Part shown: piece after piece, positions 8,953 through 17,191 of the stretch | Layout of the letters: each line of letters opens with the position of its first letter | How positions within the stretch are numbered: position 1 is the first letter of the stretch | NCBI GenBank assembly: GCA_963422775.4 | Contig: CAUJSJ030000037.1 | Span: 186,001-250,000 of the forward strand | DNA length: 64,000 nt | Source: Pelomonas sp963422775 | GTDB lineage: Bacteria > Pseudomonadota > Gammaproteobacteria > Burkholderiales > Burkholderiaceae_C | Direction: 5' to 3' | Made by a program: the position numbers and the translations under genes | The notes under the pieces: generated by a model | Databases searched by the model: none | The model's input: the letters and a program-made list of their open reading frames with translations, nothing else | Told to the model about the DNA's origin: nothing

Positions 8953-11550
8953 TCAGTGCCCTGAAGCCCGCAGGTGCTCGCAGCGGCCCATGCGCGCGCC
9001 ACGCTTCACCTCGTCCACGAACTCGCCCGGGAAGCTGACTTCCGTCGAGTTGCCGTGTTTGCAGACGAACGCCTTCTTCAGGTCGACGTACCAGCTCATC
9101 GGGTAGCCCGGGATGCCGCCGACGAGCTCGTTGCCCGCCGCGTTCATCGAACCCGGCCCGTCCAGCCCGTAGCGGTAGGCCTCGGCCACGCCCTGCGTGC
9201 GGAAGAAGTCGGCGAGCTGGATCCAGCCGATGTCCTCCAGCCACATGACGCCGCGCAGCCCACCGAACCACAGGCCGGCCGAGCCGATCATGACCTTGCC
9301 GTCGTCGCTGATGTCGGCCACCTGCACGGGGATGGGCCCGAACTGCTGCTGGATGGACGCCGCGCCTTCGCTCTCGCAGCTGATGTCCAGGCCCAGCAGC
9401 GGCATGTCCACGCACCACTGCATCTGCCTGATCTTCGTGAACGCGCCGGCCCTCGTGCCCTTGCTGGCGTTCCACAGCACCACGCCGTCCTTCTCGGTCA
9501 TCAACGCCACGCGACCGGCGTCGGGCGTCATCGCATAGCCGTCGACGGCACCGATGGCCTTGTAGAGATCGATGGGTTTGCCTTCGTCGACCCAGGCATA
9601 GGCCTTCGAGAAGTTGCTGTTGCCCAGCACGACGCGGCCATCGGCCGACACCGCATGCGCCCGGTGCCAGGGCTCGGTGGTCAGGTCCACGCCCTCCAGG
9701 CTCAGCGCCCGCATGCCGCGGCCCGCCGTCCAGATGAAGGGAATGATCTCGCCGCCGATGGTGCTGTCGCCCGACCAGCCGCCCTCGCAGCCGCCGTCGC
9801 CGTTGCGATCCACGTAGGCCGTGCCCACGGCCGTGCGGCCGGTCGCGTCCAGCGCCCAGCCGTAGCTGCTGGAGTAGCCGATCTGGCTGCTGCCGCCGCA
9901 GCGGTCGCGGTTCAGGCTGCCCAGGTCGGTCAGGCCGCCGGTGCGCGTGTCCCAGATCGTGGCCGAGTTGGTCTTCATCGGCAGGCCTTCCCAGTCGGTG
10001 CCGATGACGCGGCCGTCCAGGTCGGCCTGCACGATGAGCTTGCGGCCGTCGCGGGTGATGCTGGTGTTCACACCCACGACGCCGTCCGGCGCCCATTCGA
10101 CGCCCGTACGTGAATCCCACACGAAAGGCTTGTTGTCGATCCAGCCCGCTGCACGCTCGCCGTCCTTGGACATGCTGCCCAGGAAGCCGTAGACGATGGG
10201 CGTGTACTGCACGCCGTCCTTGTAGCCATTGAAGTAGAAGTTGGCGGTCTTCGTCACACCGGCCTCGGCCGTGATCGCGCTGGCCGTGCAGGCGCGGTCC
10301 TTGGCCGCGTTGGACTGCTCGTTGCTGTTCCAGTACTCGGCCTCCGACACCAAGGCCGTCGGCGTCGTCGGGTAGCCGCCGGCGACGATCTCCTCGATGT
10401 AGAGCAGGTACTTCTGGCCCGGCTTCAGGTTGTTGATGCGAAAGCGCCCGTCGGGGCCGACCAGGCCCTGGGTCTTGTCGCCGCTCATGGCGGAGATCGC
10501 GTCGCCCAACGGGTCGGCGATGTTGCGGGCGACGATGTTGATGCCGCCGTAGGGCGTGCGGCCGTCCTTCAGGAACAGCGTGCCGGCGACGGAGCCGCGC
10601 GTCTTCATGTAGGTCGAGCTCGGGTACAGGTCCGAGATCGCCGCCATGTCGTCGCTGCGGTCCACCGTGCTCTGTTCGTAGCCGGCATTGCGGCCCTGGG
10701 CGTCGGGGAAGGTCGGGTCGATGAAGGGGAACATCGTCTCGATGTACTTCGGGTCGATCTTCCTCGCCGCCGGGTCCGCGTTGCGCCAGGAGTGCAGGGC
10801 CGGCACGCAGCCGGGCACGCCCGGATAGGCCTCGTAGTAGCCCGGCTCGCTGAAGTAGGCCATGGTGCCGTTGACCTGCGAATGCGACAGGTTGATGGCA
10901 TGGCCGAACTCGTGCGTGAACACGCCGGCGATGCGCTTGCCGTCCACATCGGGCGGCGGCAGCCAGGGCTCATCGGCGCTGACCGGTTCATGCGGCACGA
11001 CGTAGCCGTTCATGACAGCCGTGGCCTTGACGATGGTCTCGGGGTAGCCGTCGCCATCGCGGTCCTCGGCGATCTCGGCGAAGGCGATGCCCAGCACCTG
11101 GTCCTTGGGCACGCCGAAATACTCCTCGACGACCTGGCCGTTCTGGTCGTAGATGACGTAGATGCCGCCCTCCAGCGGCTGGCCATAGACGCGCTTGGCG
11201 GTTTCGCCGTCCTTCACGTCGACGCCCACCCCGGCCACCTGGCTGAACTTTTTGAACCTGGCCGGGTCCGTGACGGCCTTCCAGGTCGACGTCGGCACGT
11301 CGCTCCACTGCTTCAGCGCGAAGGCGGTGATCTTGTCGGCCTGGGCGTTGGTCAGGAATTCCGTGCCGTCGTTGCGGTAGGTCAGCGGGCCGATGTCGGT
11401 GTAGACCTGGATGGGCTTGCTCGTGTCCCAGCGCATGGGCTGGGGGTTGCGCGGGTGCTCGGTCAGCATCAGCGGGCCGGCGGCCTGGGCCAGCGAGGCG
11501 GCCGCCAGCAGCGCGGCGGCCAGCGGGAATTTGCAGAAGAAGGCGTTCAT
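8953..11550 (-). CDS. Secreted metzincin-like metalloprotease with HAF-type repeats
   Basis: 865 residues; signal peptide MNAFFCKFPLAAALLAAASL, cleaved near AQA (23). Around residue 212 is HEFGHAINLSH, the HExxHxxxxxH zinc signature of metzincins (matrixin-like). A carboxypeptidase regulatory-like segment follows (~350-420, GTLFLKDGRTPYGGINIVAR). The C-terminal ~400 residues contain repeated units of the type AVSADGRVVLGN...YAWVD and DISDDGKVMIGS...VMWL, resembling HAF-type extracellular repeats. An acidic loop EDRDGDGYPE may bind calcium. The start codon overlaps the stop of the upstream gene (TGATG), so the two are coupled. The longer open frame to 12351 belongs to the other gene's region and is rejected. 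Confidence 0.82.
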   Translation of the reverse strand: MNAFFCKFPLAAALLAAASLAQAAGPLMLTEHPRNPQPMRWDTSKPIQVYTDIGPLTYRNDGTEFLTNAQADKITAFALKQWSDVPTSTWKAVTDPARFKKFSQVAGVGVDVKDGETAKRVYGQPLEGGIYVIYDQNGQVVEEYFGVPKDQVLGIAFAEIAEDRDGDGYPETIVKATAVMNGYVVPHEPVSADEPWLPPPDVDGKRIAGVFTHEFGHAINLSHSQVNGTMAYFSEPGYYEAYPGVPGCVPALHSWRNADPAARKIDPKYIETMFPFIDPTFPDAQGRNAGYEQSTVDRSDDMAAISDLYPSSTYMKTRGSVAGTLFLKDGRTPYGGINIVARNIADPLGDAISAMSGDKTQGLVGPDGRFRINNLKPGQKYLLYIEEIVAGGYPTTPTALVSEAEYWNSNEQSNAAKDRACTASAITAEAGVTKTANFYFNGYKDGVQYTPIVYGFLGSMSKDGERAAGWIDNKPFVWDSRTGVEWAPDGVVGVNTSITRDGRKLIVQADLDGRVIGTDWEGLPMKTNSATIWDTRTGGLTDLGSLNRDRCGGSSQIGYSSSYGWALDATGRTAVGTAYVDRNGDGGCEGGWSGDSTIGGEIIPFIWTAGRGMRALSLEGVDLTTEPWHRAHAVSADGRVVLGNSNFSKAYAWVDEGKPIDLYKAIGAVDGYAMTPDAGRVALMTEKDGVVLWNASKGTRAGAFTKIRQMQWCVDMPLLGLDISCESEGAASIQQQFGPIPVQVADISDDGKVMIGSAGLWFGGLRGVMWLEDIGWIQLADFFRTQGVAEAYRYGLDGPGSMNAAGNELVGGIPGYPMSWYVDLKKAFVCKHGNSTEVSFPGEFVDEVKRGARMGRCEHLRASGH

Positions 11551-12182
11551 CAGCGCATCACTCCCTTGGCGATCCATTGCTCGCGCACGGCGCGTTTGAC
11601 CAGCTGGTTCAGCACGCCACCATCGACGGCACCGCTGTTGCGGGTCAGCATCTCGGCCTCCAGCGGGCTCAGCACCGCGGGGTCCACGCTCATGCCCTGG
11701 AACAGGCCACGGTTGTCGAAGGCATTGGCCAGCTTGGCACCGCTGCCGGTGAGCTTGCCCTGGGCCAGGCCCACCGGGCTGGTCAGGCCCGTGCGGGCCG
11801 ACGGCTTGTTCATGAAGACGGTGACCTTCTCGCCCACCGTCCACGTCGGCAGGCCCTCGATGCGCGTGGCCAGCAGGTATTTGCCATCGGCCATGCGCCG
11901 GTTCTTCAGCAGGCCGTACTGGCGGAAGCGGTAGGGCGTGGCGGCCGACAGCTCGCGCTTGACGCTGCCCTTGACCTTGAGCGTCACCTCCGTGAAGGGC
12001 ACGCCGCGGTCGATGCCGTCGCTGACCTTGGCGACATCGCCGCTGACGATGACGTCGGCGGCCGCGATCATCTGCTTGAGGTTCTGGTGCACCAACTGGG
12101 TGGCATGGGCCGGCGCCAGCAGCGCGGCGAAGCCCCCCAGCAGGGCCAGGCGCCGCAGCGCGGAGAAGGGTTCTCGATTCAT
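11550..12182 (-). CDS. Secreted protein coupled to the metalloprotease
   Basis: 210 residues with a signal peptide (MNREPFSALRRLALLGGFAA, ending PAHA). The mature part has a repeated theme seen in proteins next to matrixin-like proteases in other bacteria: LKQMIAAADVIVSGDVAKV, then FTEVTLKVKGSVK, then LPTWTVGEKVTVFM. I recognise the layout but not a named domain. Because it is upstream and translationally coupled to the protease gene (shared A in TGATG), it may be an inhibitor, chaperone or partner of the protease; that is inference only. Confidence 0.7.
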   Translation of the reverse strand: MNREPFSALRRLALLGGFAALLAPAHATQLVHQNLKQMIAAADVIVSGDVAKVSDGIDRGVPFTEVTLKVKGSVKRELSAATPYRFRQYGLLKNRRMADGKYLLATRIEGLPTWTVGEKVTVFMNKPSARTGLTSPVGLAQGKLTGSGAKLANAFDNRGLFQGMSVDPAVLSPLEAEMLTRNSGAVDGGVLNQLVKRAVREQWIAKGVMR

Positions 12183-12370
12183 GGCGGAAGGGGTTGGGTT
12201 TGCGGGCGGACAGCGCTCCGCCTGCCGGGCCGGCGTTCATGTCGCCGGCCCCGCCAGCTGGTCGTCCTGTCCGGGGTGCAGCCACTGTGCGGCGACCTCG
12301 CCGGCCCGCCCATCCCCCGCGGCGGGGGACACCCGAGCGCGGGGAGCACAAACCCGGCGCTGGAATTCCC
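12183..12370. other. Spacer between the LuxR-type regulator and the protease operon
   Basis: 188 bp between two minus-strand genes. GC-rich, with short inverted segments (CCCGCGGCGGGGG near 12320-12332), probably holding the promoter of the secreted-protein/protease pair. No ORF with a ribosome binding site was found. Confidence 0.3.
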
Positions 12371-13984
12371 CTAACCCGTGATCGCGATGACGCCCAGCGC
12401 CCGAGCCCGCGTCACGGCATGCTTGCGCGAGCCGGCCTCCAGCTTGGCGTAGATCTTCTTCAGATGCGACTTGACCGTCTCGTCGCTGACCGCCAGCGCC
12501 GTGGCGATCTCCTTGTTGGCATAGCCGCGCGCCACCAGCACCAGCACCTCGCGCTCCTTGGGGCTGAGCAAGCGCTCCGCCGCCGTCGCGCCGGCTGCCA
12601 ATGGTGGCGCCGGGCCGCGGCGCAGCGCAGCCAGCGGGTGGCTGAGCCGCATGCGCTCGGCCTCCTGGTCCTTCACGGCCAGTGCGCGGCGCGCATGCAC
12701 GTAGGCGCGTGCCATGTCGCCGGCCGCGGCCCAGTCCTCCGCCAACGCCACGTGCAGCGCCGCTGGCGCCTGCCAGCCCGCGATCTTCAAGCCCTCGGCC
12801 AGCGTGGCCTCGCCGTGGTGCAGCGCCGCGTTCGGCAATGCCAGCCCCGGCGGCGCGGCCAGGCGCGGATGGCGGCGGTGCATCTCCGCCAGCGCTTCGT
12901 GCACGCCCGCGACCAACGCGTGAAAGCCATGGCGCTCGATGAGCTGCACGGCCTCGTCCAGCGCGGCCTGCGCGGCGTCGACCTGGCCGGTGGCCGACAG
13001 TGCCCGCGCCAGCCCCAGCAGATTGACGGCGAGGTTCTCCGTCGAGCGCGCGGCGCGGTACATCGCGATGGCCTCGGCCATGGGCCCGACCGCCTCGACG
13101 CCGCGGCCCAGCCCCAGCAGCGTCTGGGCCAGCTCGGCGCAGGCGTTGGCCTTGTTGATGCCGGGCGGCACGCCGGCCAGCGAGGCCAGCGCATCGCCCA
13201 GCAGCACCAGCGCCTCGTCCAGCCGGCCGATCTCCTTCAGGAAGGCGCCCAGCCGCGTCTCGCAGGCCCCGATCAGCGCCGGCCAGCCGGCGGCACGCGA
13301 GTCCAGCGTCGCCTGGTCGTAGCAGGCGGCGGCACGGTCGAACTCGCCCAGGCCTTGCAGCGCGGTGCCGGCATTGATCGTGCAGATCACCGCGTGACGC
13401 AGCAAGCCCCAATGGCGGCCGGCATCGGCCGCGCGCAGGAACAGCTCGGCGGCGCGCGCCGGGTCGCGGCGCGACAGCGGCAGGGCCAGGGCGGCGTCGG
13501 CAAAGGCGGCCGCGGCGGCGTCCCGGGCGTCACCGCTGCCATCGACGGGGTTGGCGAAGCTCAGCTCATAGGCCAGCCAGGCCTCGGCAATGGCCTGGCG
13601 ACGGCGATCCGGCCCACGCGCATGGCAGGTGGCGGCGCGCTCATAGGCGTCCAGCTCGCGCTCGCGCTGGCCCCGCGCCTTGGCCACGCAGGCTTCGGCG
13701 AGCAGCGCGTCGCCCTCCAGCGAGGTGTCGCGGCGGGCCTCGGCCAGCAGGCCCTCGGCCTCATCCAGCCGGCCTTGCAGCGCGGCAACCTCGCAACGCA
13801 CCAGGGCCAGCCGCGCCAGCAGCGGCGAAGCGAGACCGGCCCCGGCGCGCTCGCACAGCAGCAACGCACGGCTGCCGTCGCGCTGGCGCAGCTGCCACGC
13901 CAGCGCCACGAGCGCCGCGGCCTCTCCCGCATCGGCGGCGGCTTCGAGACCGGCCATCGCGCTGGCAGGGACGAGGAATTCCAT
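12371..13984 (-). CDS. LuxR-type regulator with TPR-like helical repeats
   Basis: 537 residues. The C-terminal ~65 residues are a GerE/LuxR helix-turn-helix (LSPKEREVLVLVARGYANKE, then ETVKSHLKKIYAKL). The preceding ~450 residues are Ala/Leu-rich paired helices typical of TPR-type repeats, as in the C-terminal half of MalT-like regulators, but there is no N-terminal NB-ARC ATPase. The protein probably senses a protein or ligand via the repeats and activates neighbouring genes; the co-directional protease operon 188 bp downstream is the obvious candidate. The ATG has no Shine-Dalgarno; TACAAT lies 7 nt upstream. Confidence 0.82.
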   Translation of the reverse strand: MEFLVPASAMAGLEAAADAGEAAALVALAWQLRQRDGSRALLLCERAGAGLASPLLARLALVRCEVAALQGRLDEAEGLLAEARRDTSLEGDALLAEACVAKARGQRERELDAYERAATCHARGPDRRRQAIAEAWLAYELSFANPVDGSGDARDAAAAAFADAALALPLSRRDPARAAELFLRAADAGRHWGLLRHAVICTINAGTALQGLGEFDRAAACYDQATLDSRAAGWPALIGACETRLGAFLKEIGRLDEALVLLGDALASLAGVPPGINKANACAELAQTLLGLGRGVEAVGPMAEAIAMYRAARSTENLAVNLLGLARALSATGQVDAAQAALDEAVQLIERHGFHALVAGVHEALAEMHRRHPRLAAPPGLALPNAALHHGEATLAEGLKIAGWQAPAALHVALAEDWAAAGDMARAYVHARRALAVKDQEAERMRLSHPLAALRRGPAPPLAAGATAAERLLSPKEREVLVLVARGYANKEIATALAVSDETVKSHLKKIYAKLEAGSRKHAVTRARALGVIAITG

Positions 13985-13991
13985 GCGAAAA

Positions 13992-13997
13992 ATTGTA
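13992..13997 (-). promoter_or_regulatory. Putative -10 element of the LuxR-type regulator gene
   Basis: On the minus strand TACAAT, a 5/6 match to the sigma-70 -10 consensus, ends 7 nt before the ATG at 13984. No Shine-Dalgarno is present, so the mRNA would be leaderless. The -35 region is not recognisable. Confidence 0.5.
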
Positions 13998-14044
13998 GAA
14001 GCCTGTGTTGCGCTGCCTTGCCCAGGCGGGCGTGCCGTTCACGC

Positions 14045-14050
14045 CAGAAT
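14045..14050 (+). promoter_or_regulatory. Putative -10 element of the GNAT-aminotransferase fusion gene
   Basis: CAGAAT, within CCAGAATCG, ends 6 nt before the ATG at 14057, with no Shine-Dalgarno between. Same layout as at tetR (34656) and psuK (42773). Confidence 0.4.
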
Positions 14051-14056
14051 CGACCG

Positions 14057-15637
14057 ATGCCTTTGGTCTACAAGATCGCCACCACCGCGGCCGAGTTCGA
14101 GGCCATCCACCGCCTCAACTACCGCACCTTCGTTGAAGAGATCCCGCAGCATCCGCCCAACGCGCAGTGCCGGCTGGTGGACCGCTTCCACGACGAGAAC
14201 ACCTACGCGATTGCGCTGGCGGGCGACGAACTCGTCGGCATGATCGCCGGCCGCGCACGGCGGCCGTTCTCGCTGGACGGCAAGCTGGCCGACCTGGACG
14301 CCCACCTCCCCGCGCACCTGCGCGCGATGGAGGTGCGGCTGCTGGCCGTGGCGCCGGACTGGCGCAAGGCCAGCGTGTTCGCCCGGCTCGCCGGCGTGCT
14401 GGGGCGCGAGTTCCGCGACCAGGGCTGCGACCTGGCGCTGATCTCGGGCACGACGCGCGAGCTCAGGCTCTATGCCCATCTGGGCTTCACGCCCTTCGGC
14501 CCGCGCGTCGGGAGCGGCGAGGCCGTCTACCAACCGATGTGGCTGCGCCTGCCGGACTACGCCGAGCGCGTGGCCCATCTGGAGCTGAGCGCTGGTGACG
14601 AGGCCGCGTCCTTCCTGCCCGGGCCGGTGCCGCTGTCGGCCGCCGTGCGGGCGGCCTGGCGCGCCGAGCCGGTGTCGCACCGCTCGGCTGAACATGCCCG
14701 GCGCGTCGAGCGCGTGTGCGAACAGCTGCGCGCGCTGACCGGCTGTGCCGGCGCCCTGCTGCTGCCCGGTGGCGGCACGCTCGCCAACGACGCGGTCGCG
14801 GGTCAGATTGCCCAGCGCGGCGGCACGGGCCTGGTCATCACGAACGGCGAGTTCGGCGAGCGGCTGGCCGACCATGCGCGGCGCTGGCGGCTGCCGCACC
14901 AGACGATGTCGCTGGCCTGGGGCGAGCCCGTCGATGCGCAGCGCCTGCGGGCCGTGCTGGCCGAGCAGCGCCCGGCCTGGGTCTGGGCCGCCGTCTGCGA
15001 GACGTCGACCGGTATGCGCAACGCCCCCGAGCTGCTGCGCCAGGCCTGCGCGGAGGTCGGCGCCGCGCTCTGCCTGGACGCCGTCAGCGCCCTGGGCCTG
15101 CAGGCGCTGGACCTGCGCGGCGTCTGGCTGGCCAGCAGCGTCAGCGGCAAGGCCCTGGGCAGCTACCCGGGCCTCGCGCTGGTGCTGCACGACGGCCATC
15201 TGGCGCCCGGTGGCGAGCTGCCGGCCGCGCTGGACCTGGACACCATCGCACAAGCCGGCGGCGTGTCGTCAACGCAGAGTTCCAACGCCGTGGCCGCGCT
15301 GGAGGCGGCGCTGGCGATCGACTGGCCCGTGCGTTGGCAGGCGACCGCAGCAGCGGACGCGCGACTGCGCGAGGCCTTCCAGGCCATGGGCCTACCCGCG
15401 CTGGCGCCCGCACCCCAGGCCCAGCCCGGCGTCATCACGCTGGCGCTGCCGCCGGGCACGAGCAGCGAGCGCCTGGGCCAGCGCCTGGCCCGCGTGGGCT
15501 GCCGCATCGCCTTCCAGAGCGCCTACCTGCGCCAGCGCAACTGGGTGCAGGTCTGCCTGATGGGCGCCTGGAGACCCGCGGCGGTGGAGGTGCTTCCGGC
15601 GCTGCTGCGGCGCTATGCCGGGCCGGTGAGCCAGTGA
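14057..15637 (+). CDS. GNAT acyltransferase fused to a class V aminotransferase
   Basis: 526 residues. Residues ~1-170 look like a GNAT/N-acyl-amino-acid-synthase-type domain (LNYRTFVEEIPQH, LVGMIAGRARRPF, VRLLAVAPDWRK, LRLYAHLGFTPFGPR). After a linker, residues ~190-526 form a class V PLP-dependent fold: GALLLPGGGTLANDAVAGQ, LCLDAVSALGLQAL (Asp binding the pyridine N), and SGKALGSYPGLALV, where the Lys should form the Schiff base. The aminotransferase part resembles the alanine-glyoxylate/phosphonate aminotransferase group. The frame is open far upstream (to 12194) but the first plausible start is 14057. Substrates are unknown. The fusion suggests one active site acylates a product or substrate of the other. 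Next gene is an EamA exporter. Confidence 0.8.
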   Translation: MPLVYKIATTAAEFEAIHRLNYRTFVEEIPQHPPNAQCRLVDRFHDENTYAIALAGDELVGMIAGRARRPFSLDGKLADLDAHLPAHLRAMEVRLLAVAPDWRKASVFARLAGVLGREFRDQGCDLALISGTTRELRLYAHLGFTPFGPRVGSGEAVYQPMWLRLPDYAERVAHLELSAGDEAASFLPGPVPLSAAVRAAWRAEPVSHRSAEHARRVERVCEQLRALTGCAGALLLPGGGTLANDAVAGQIAQRGGTGLVITNGEFGERLADHARRWRLPHQTMSLAWGEPVDAQRLRAVLAEQRPAWVWAAVCETSTGMRNAPELLRQACAEVGAALCLDAVSALGLQALDLRGVWLASSVSGKALGSYPGLALVLHDGHLAPGGELPAALDLDTIAQAGGVSSTQSSNAVAALEAALAIDWPVRWQATAAADARLREAFQAMGLPALAPAPQAQPGVITLALPPGTSSERLGQRLARVGCRIAFQSAYLRQRNWVQVCLMGAWRPAAVEVLPALLRRYAGPVSQ

Positions 15638-15639
15638 AT

Positions 15640-15645
15640 TAGGCT
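15640..15645 (+). promoter_or_regulatory. Putative -10 element of the EamA transporter gene
   Basis: TAGGCT, just after the stop codon of the fusion gene, ends 6 nt before the ATG at 15652. No Shine-Dalgarno. If it is a promoter the transporter has its own leaderless transcript. Confidence 0.35.
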
Positions 15646-15651
15646 GCGCCC

Positions 15652-16557
15652 ATGTCCCAGACCACCGCCCTGCCCCTTCGCCACTTCCTGCTGGCCCTTG
15701 CCGTCGTCGCGATCTGGGGCAGCAATTTCGTCGTCATCAAGTACGCGCTGCACACGCTGCCGCCGTTGACGCTGGCGGTGCTGCGCTTCAGCTTCGCCCT
15801 CGTGCCGGCCTGCTTCTTCCTGCGCCGCCCGGCCGTGGGCTGGCGCAACCTCGCGGGCTACGGCGTGCTGATCGGCGTTGGCCAGTTCGGGCTGCTTTAT
15901 CTGGCGATGCGCAGCCAGATCTCGCCGGGCCTGGCCTCGCTGGTCGTGCAGACCCAGGTGTTCTTCACGCTGCTGCTGGCAGTGCGCATCCGCAAGGAGA
16001 AGGTGTTGGCCGCGCAGTGGCTGGGCCTGGTGCTGGCGGCCGGCGGCGTGGCCGTCATCGCCTCGCACACCGACGGCACGACGACGCCGCTGGGCCTGGC
16101 CATGGTCCTGGCCGCCGCCTTCTCCTGGGCCTGCGCCAACCTGCTGACGCAGCGCGCCGGCCGCATCGACATGCTGGCCTACGTCGTCTGGAGCAGCGCC
16201 TTCGCCGTGCCGCCGCTGCTGCTGCTGGCGCTGCTGATCGACGGGCCGCAGCAGATGGCCGCCGGCGTGGCCGCGGCCGACCTCGGCACCTGGGCGGCCG
16301 TGCTGTGGCAGTCGGTGGGCAACACGCTGTTCGGCTACGGCGTCTGGAGCTGGCTGCTGGCCCGCCACCCGGCCGGGCGCATCGTGCCGATGGCGCTGCT
16401 GGTGCCGGTGTTCGGCATGGGCTCGGCGGCGGCGCTGCTGGGCGAGCCGCTGCCGGGCTGGAAGCTGATCGCCGCGGCGCTGGTGCTGGCCGGTCTGGCG
16501 ATCAACCTGTTCGGACCGCGGCTTTTGCAGCTGCGGGCGAAGGCGCGGCAGGGCTAA
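15652..16557 (+). CDS. EamA-family drug/metabolite transporter
   Basis: 301 residues with ten predicted membrane helices arranged as two EamA repeats: the first starts FLLALAVVAIWGSNFVVIKY, the second near GLAMVLAAAFSWACANLLTQ. The protein ends in a short basic tail. EamA/RhaT-type carriers export amino acids or other small metabolites across the inner membrane. It lies 14 bp downstream of the GNAT-aminotransferase fusion gene on the same strand, so it may export the product of that enzyme (inference). Confidence 0.88.
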   Translation: MSQTTALPLRHFLLALAVVAIWGSNFVVIKYALHTLPPLTLAVLRFSFALVPACFFLRRPAVGWRNLAGYGVLIGVGQFGLLYLAMRSQISPGLASLVVQTQVFFTLLLAVRIRKEKVLAAQWLGLVLAAGGVAVIASHTDGTTTPLGLAMVLAAAFSWACANLLTQRAGRIDMLAYVVWSSAFAVPPLLLLALLIDGPQQMAAGVAAADLGTWAAVLWQSVGNTLFGYGVWSWLLARHPAGRIVPMALLVPVFGMGSAAALLGEPLPGWKLIAAALVLAGLAINLFGPRLLQLRAKARQG

Positions 16558-16560
16558 GCT
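16555..16560 (+). promoter_or_regulatory. Putative -10 element overlapping the EamA stop codon
   Basis: TAAGCT ends 7 nt before the ATG at 16568 and overlaps the TAA stop of the transporter gene. No Shine-Dalgarno upstream of 16568. Weak on its own; listed because it repeats the spacing seen elsewhere. Confidence 0.25.
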
Positions 16561-16567
16561 CAGGCGC

Positions 16568-17191
16568 ATGAAGCGCCGCCTGCTGCTCGCCTCGACTCTG
16601 GCACCCCTGCGGGCCCTGGCGGCCCCGCCCGCCGTGACGCTGCTCGTCGAGTTGCGCTGGGTGGACAGCCAGCTGCCGCCCGCCGCCCAGGCCGGCCTGC
16701 GCGACGGCGCCGTCGTCGTCGGCACGGCGGGCACGGTCTCGCCGCGCGGGCCGGGCGTCGTCACCTCCACCGCTCTATCCGCCCCCCAGCCGGCGCAGCG
16801 TCTGCTGGTGAGCAACGGCCAGCGTGCCGCGCTTCAACTGGCGACGCGCGAACCGCTGCAGTGGGTGGACGCCGTCGTTGAGCTTGACCCGGGCGGCAGC
16901 CAGCGCCGCATCCATGCCAGCCCGCGGCCGCCGGAGCGCCGGGTGTCGCAGAGCTTCAGCGTCACACCCACCTGGCCCGGCGGCCGCGCGCCGGTGCGGG
17001 TCGAGTTCAGCGTCGACGACGACGGCAACGCGGTCCAGTCCACGCTGGACCCGGCGCTGCAGCGCTGGCAGACCGTCGCCCGCAGCGGCGGCGGCGCGGC
17101 ATCACCGGCGCCGAGAGGCACCTTCAGCAGCCGCGACGCGGCGGGCCAGCCGGAGCGCGAACTGCAGCTGCGCGTGTCCGTTCAACCTTGA
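16568..17191 (+). CDS. Unknown secreted protein
   Basis: 207 residues. N-terminus MKRRLLLASTLAPLRALA is a basic-hydrophobic signal peptide. The body begins PPAVTLLVELRWVDSQLPPA and contains a short conserved-looking stretch LVSNGQRAALQLATREPLQW, followed by a strand-rich segment (RVEFSVDDDGNAV) and a low-complexity Ser/Gly/Pro linker. I do not recognise the family; the LVELRWVD start and the NGQRA motif recall secretin-accessory or pilus-assembly domains, but too weakly for a call. Ten base pairs of its 3' end overlap the convergent PEP-mutase-family gene. Confidence 0.6.
   Translation: MKRRLLLASTLAPLRALAAPPAVTLLVELRWVDSQLPPAAQAGLRDGAVVVGTAGTVSPRGPGVVTSTALSAPQPAQRLLVSNGQRAALQLATREPLQWVDAVVELDPGGSQRRIHASPRPPERRVSQSFSVTPTWPGGRAPVRVEFSVDDDGNAVQSTLDPALQRWQTVARSGGGAASPAPRGTFSSRDAAGQPERELQLRVSVQP

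Noticed and set aside
12194..14056. Long N-terminal extension of the GNAT-aminotransferase frame
   Set aside because: Overlaps the LuxR-type gene on the other strand and has shadow-like Arg/Gln composition; the GNAT domain begins exactly at the ATG at 14057.
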